From Desulfobulbaceae bacterium (GTDB taxonomy: Bacteria; Desulfobacterota; Desulfobulbia; Desulfobulbales; Desulfobulbaceae), in assembly GCA_027011235.1 (NCBI GenBank), contig JALVAI010000186.1:1-9372 (forward strand): a stretch of 9,372 bases of DNA. Reading direction: 5' to 3'. The translations under genes and the position numbers were made by a program. This document shows positions 7,096-9,372 of this stretch, in pieces. The notes under the pieces are model-generated. The model was given only the letters and a program-made list of their open reading frames with translations, was not told where the DNA came from and searched no databases. The first letter of the stretch is position 1. Each line of letters opens with the position of its first letter.

Positions 7096-7785
7096 ATGTC
7101 AATTTTCACGATGATAGCCGGCGCCGGTCTGATGGTTAAACTGGTTATGACTGTTCTTCTTCTCTTTTCCATTATCTCCTGGTCTATTATACTGCTGAAA
7201 CAGATGATGTTCATGCGGGCGAAAAAAGCCTCTGCTGAATTTATTGATCTCTTCTGGAGCAGCAAGACGCTTAGCGAGGCTTTTGAAGCCGCAAGGGAGC
7301 ATGTCCTCAGTCCAGAGGCAGCGGTTTTTGTTTCCGGATACAACGAGATGAAAAAGATAAGCAGTGCCCGGGGCGGTGGTCAGGTGGGCGGGGAAACCCT
7401 GGAAACGCAATTGGCAACCATGGAAAATCTGAAAAGGGCGGTCAGAAAGGCCCAGTTGTTGGAAAGTGAACGTTTGGGCCGTTCTCTGTCCTTTCTGGCT
7501 ACCACCGGCAGCGCCACTCCATTTATTGGTCTTTTCGGCACGGTATGGGGTATCATGTCATCGTTCCAGGATATCGGCGTTCGTGGTTCGGCGTCACTGG
7601 CAGTGGTGGCCCCCGGTATTTCCGAGGCCTTGGTTGCAACGGCAGCCGGCCTGGCCGTTGCCATACCCGCTGTAATTTTTTATAATTATTTTTCCAACAA
7701 ACAGGTGGATGTGGAAACGGATATCGAGAATTTCACCACCGATTTCCTCAATCTCATCGAACGCGATATGTTGGCACGCGGCTGA
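7096..7785 (+). CDS. tolQ: TolQ (ExbB/TolQ family proton-channel subunit)
   Basis: Inner-membrane subunit of the Tol motor, which with TolR uses the proton motive force to drive TolA. The 229-residue length fits TolQ. Three hydrophobic segments are visible, about 10-35, 131-158 and 170-197, with the cytoplasmic loop between the first and second, as in the family. The signature FIGLFGTVWGIMSSF lies at 143-157 and EALVATAAGLAVAIPA at 177-192. Thr149 and Thr182 correspond to the channel-lining Thr pair of E. coli TolQ (Thr145 and Thr178). No clear ribosome binding site precedes the ATG, but the N-terminus fits. tolR follows after 55 bases and tolA overlaps tolR, so the three form one operon. ExbB is the alternative name; the length and neighbours favour TolQ. 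Confidence 0.92.
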   Translation: MSIFTMIAGAGLMVKLVMTVLLLFSIISWSIILLKQMMFMRAKKASAEFIDLFWSSKTLSEAFEAAREHVLSPEAAVFVSGYNEMKKISSARGGGQVGGETLETQLATMENLKRAVRKAQLLESERLGRSLSFLATTGSATPFIGLFGTVWGIMSSFQDIGVRGSASLAVVAPGISEALVATAAGLAVAIPAVIFYNYFSNKQVDVETDIENFTTDFLNLIERDMLARG

Positions 7786-7840
7786 TCGTCCGCGTGCACG
7801 GTCATGCTGACAGTCATTTTTAACCAAATAGAAGAATAGT

Positions 7841-8269
7841 ATGGGTCCGCTTGGAGGTAGAGGCAAACAGAGACTGGTTGCCGAAATAAATGTAACTCCC
7901 CTTGTTGATGTTATGCTGGTGCTGTTGATCATCTTTATGGTCACCGCGCCCATGATGACCCAGGGGCTTGAAATAGACCTGCCGAAAACCACGGCAAAGC
8001 CCCTGCGACAAAAGGAAAAACCGATCGTTGTCTCCGTAAACGGTAAGGGAGAAATCTTTCTCGGACAGATCAAGGTTGACCAGGGCCAACTTGTTCGTCA
8101 ACTTGGTCAGTTGCCGCCGGAGAGAAAGGACCAGCCCATTTACCTGCGGGCAGACAAGGACGTCCCCTATGGCATTGTTGTTACGGCAATGGCTGATATC
8201 AAACGGGCGGGGTTTGAAAAGCTTGGTATGATAACCCTGCCGGCCGATGATGGCGCAAAAAACAGGTGA
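7841..8269 (+). CDS. tolR: TolR (ExbD/TolR family)
   Basis: Inner-membrane partner of TolQ with a single membrane helix and a periplasmic domain. The product has 142 residues, the normal size. After a short basic cytoplasmic N-terminus comes EINVTPLVDVMLVLLIIF (15-32), the family signature. Asp23 falls at the same number as the essential proton-carrying Asp23 of E. coli TolR. The periplasmic part (about 42-142) shows the expected IVVSVNGKGEIFLG and IYLRADKDVPYG stretches of the ExbD/TolR fold. A weak GAAGAA (7831-7836) lies just before the ATG. The stop codon (8267-8269) overlaps the GTG start of the next frame, indicating translational coupling. Confidence 0.93.
   Translation: MGPLGGRGKQRLVAEINVTPLVDVMLVLLIIFMVTAPMMTQGLEIDLPKTTAKPLRQKEKPIVVSVNGKGEIFLGQIKVDQGQLVRQLGQLPPERKDQPIYLRADKDVPYGIVVTAMADIKRAGFEKLGMITLPADDGAKNR
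8264..8269 (+). promoter_or_regulatory. Ribosome binding site inside the tolR end, relevant to the tolA start
   Basis: AGGTGA spans the tolR stop and contains the GTG at 8266. It sits five bases before the in-frame TTG at 8275, an ideal spacing, while the GTG itself has no good site upstream. The tolA start may therefore be 8275, removing three residues. Confidence 0.45.
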
Positions 8270-9279
8270 CCCTGTTGGACAAAGCCGCCGTCCTTTCCGA
8301 ACAGGAGTTTTACCAGCTCCAGTATCAGGATGATCATAGATGGGGTTGGATATTGGTCCTTGTGGTACTTCTGCACGGGCTGTTTTTTGCTGCTGCAAAA
8401 TACCTGCCCGCAATGATGCATCGCAGGCCACTGCTTGAAGAGGTGATGACCATTGATCTGGTCTCCTTGCCCGAGCCTCCTCCTGCCCCTGCCCCGGCCC
8501 CGGCCCAGTCCCGGCAACCCGCTCCGCGCCAGCCATTACCTGCGCCTGCGCCAAAAGCCCCTCCTCCGGAGCCGGAAAAAGGTGTTGCTGTAGACGTGTC
8601 GCCGCCGGTACCGGAACCGGTCCCTGTGGCCAGACCTGTTTCCATCCGGCCTCTTAAAAGAAAAATCAGAAAGGCAAAAGATGTTCGCCTGGAAGAGGAA
8701 AAACGCCGGGAACAACTGGCGCTTGAGCGCATACGAAAACAGGTGCGGGAAAAACGGGAAAGGGAAAAGGCCCTGGCCAGGAAAAAGGCTCTGGCAAAGA
8801 AAAGGGCTGCCGAAAAGCGGGCCAGGCAACGGGCGCTGGCACAGGCAAAGGCCGAGGAAAGACGTGCCAGGGAAGCGGCCCGAAACGCACGGGCGGAAAT
8901 TGCAGAGGTTTTGCGTGAGCAGCAAAGGCTGCATACCGCCAACCAGGCAGCAGGCAGCAGGGGGGGCGCCCGAAGCATCAGTTCAGCCCTGGAACAACAA
9001 TATTATATGGATCTTGCAAGCCGGGTTCAACGGTTATGGGTCCTGCCGGAAATCAAAAAATGGTCACCAAGCCTGGAAACTATTATAGAATTTACCGTGC
9101 TTGCCGACGGCCGCCTTGCCAATGTTACGGTCGCCAAAAGATCAGGTGATTCATTTTTTGATCGTTTTGCCCGGGAAACTGTAAAAAAAGCGGCCCCGAT
9201 GCCACCGATTCCACCGGCCTTGAAAAAGAACCATCTTGACCTGGGATTCAGATTGCGTCCGGCCGGGGTGCAGAATTAA
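8266..9279 (+). CDS. tolA: TolA/TonB-like energy-transducing protein
   Basis: Envelope-spanning protein that links the TolQR motor to the outer membrane side. The 337 residues (334 if started at TTG 8275) have four parts: a cytoplasmic N-terminus (1-26); one membrane helix (27-46) with His37 in the place of the conserved transmembrane His of TonB and TolA; a Pro/Ala-rich stretch (69-126, including PEPPPAPAPAPA) typical of TonB; a long Lys/Arg/Glu/Ala-rich helix (about 130-225) typical of TolA domain II; and a TonB-type C-terminal domain (245-332) with YYMDLASRVQRLW, FTVLADGRLANVTV and FDRFARETVKKAAPMPPIP. The mix of TonB and TolA traits is real; the tolQ and tolR neighbours make TolA the better name. 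tolB and pal, usually next, are not seen before the window ends. Confidence 0.87.
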   Translation: MTLLDKAAVLSEQEFYQLQYQDDHRWGWILVLVVLLHGLFFAAAKYLPAMMHRRPLLEEVMTIDLVSLPEPPPAPAPAPAQSRQPAPRQPLPAPAPKAPPPEPEKGVAVDVSPPVPEPVPVARPVSIRPLKRKIRKAKDVRLEEEKRREQLALERIRKQVREKREREKALARKKALAKKRAAEKRARQRALAQAKAEERRAREAARNARAEIAEVLREQQRLHTANQAAGSRGGARSISSALEQQYYMDLASRVQRLWVLPEIKKWSPSLETIIEFTVLADGRLANVTVAKRSGDSFFDRFARETVKKAAPMPPIPPALKKNHLDLGFRLRPAGVQN

Positions 9280-9289
9280 ATGGGTAGTT

Positions 9290-9372
9290 GCACTCTTGAC
9301 GGCGTTGTAAAAACTCCGATCTACTGCGTCGTGTGTCCCTGGACGACTCACAACATACTACCTGTATAGTTG
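9290..9372. repeat. Left arm and centre of a probable palindromic repeat, cut by window edge
   Basis: Non-coding sequence just after tolA. CAACATAC (9351-9358), loop TACCT, then GTATAGTTG (9364-9372) forms an eight-pair stem with one bulged A, and the right arm is cut by the window end. The arm before it (from about 9298, GACGGCGTTGTAAAAACTCC) resembles, from memory, palindromic repeats scattered in Desulfobulbales-like genomes. If so, the sequence beyond the window should be roughly the reverse complement of 9298-9350. It also contains a short GTCC-CT-GGAC hairpin (9335-9344). Confidence 0.45.

Noticed and set aside
8334..8978. Long open frames on the minus strand across tolA (and 1244-2026 across the MltF-like gene)
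   Set aside because: They lie opposite well-supported genes, are rich in Arg/Ser/Cys as expected from antisense of Ala/Lys/Glu-rich codons, and show no known domain.

Overview
The window reads as a stretch of chromosome from a Gram-negative bacterium. The gene content fits a member of the Desulfobacterota (former Deltaproteobacteria, Desulfobulbales-like). This placement rests on the overall protein character, the mid-range base composition by eye and the style of the repeats, and it is an inference, not a proof. All eight complete genes, and the one cut by the left edge, lie on the plus strand. There are no recognisable tRNA, rRNA, CRISPR or transposase genes, and no gap between genes exceeds 300 bases.

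Layout. (1) Bases 1-1160: the 3' part of a TRAP transporter large permease (DctM type). (2) 1205-2701: a periplasmic MltF-like protein with a solute-binding domain followed by a lytic transglycosylase domain, 44 bases behind dctM and probably in the same transcript. (3) 2838-4070: an MFS transporter, loosely like the Fsr group. (4) 4280-5062: MlaA/VacJ. (5) 5190/5217-5855: MlaC. (6) 5927-6829: a short-chain polyprenyl synthase of the IspA (FPP synthase) type. (7) 7096-9279: tolQ, tolR and a TolA/TonB-like protein, the energised part of a Tol-Pal system, with tolR and tolA overlapping.

Most genes serve the cell envelope. MlaA and MlaC belong to retrograde phospholipid transport from the outer membrane. 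TolQ-TolR-TolA uses the proton motive force to keep the outer membrane attached and constricting. The MltF-like enzyme cuts peptidoglycan. IspA supplies the C15 precursor for undecaprenyl phosphate and quinones. The inner-membrane Mla parts (MlaFEDB) and TolB/Pal are not in the window.

The most interesting signals lie between the genes. A 38-base element with a conserved hairpin occurs twice, before mlaA and before tolQ, at 33/38 identity; one base change turns a G-T wobble into a G-C pair. Directly after tolA the window enters what looks like the left arm and centre of a larger palindromic repeat, cut by the window edge. I found no convincing new multi-gene system; the rest is mostly conserved envelope housekeeping with some unusual details (MlaA without a lipobox, MlaC with a CxxC pair, a mixed TonB/TolA architecture).
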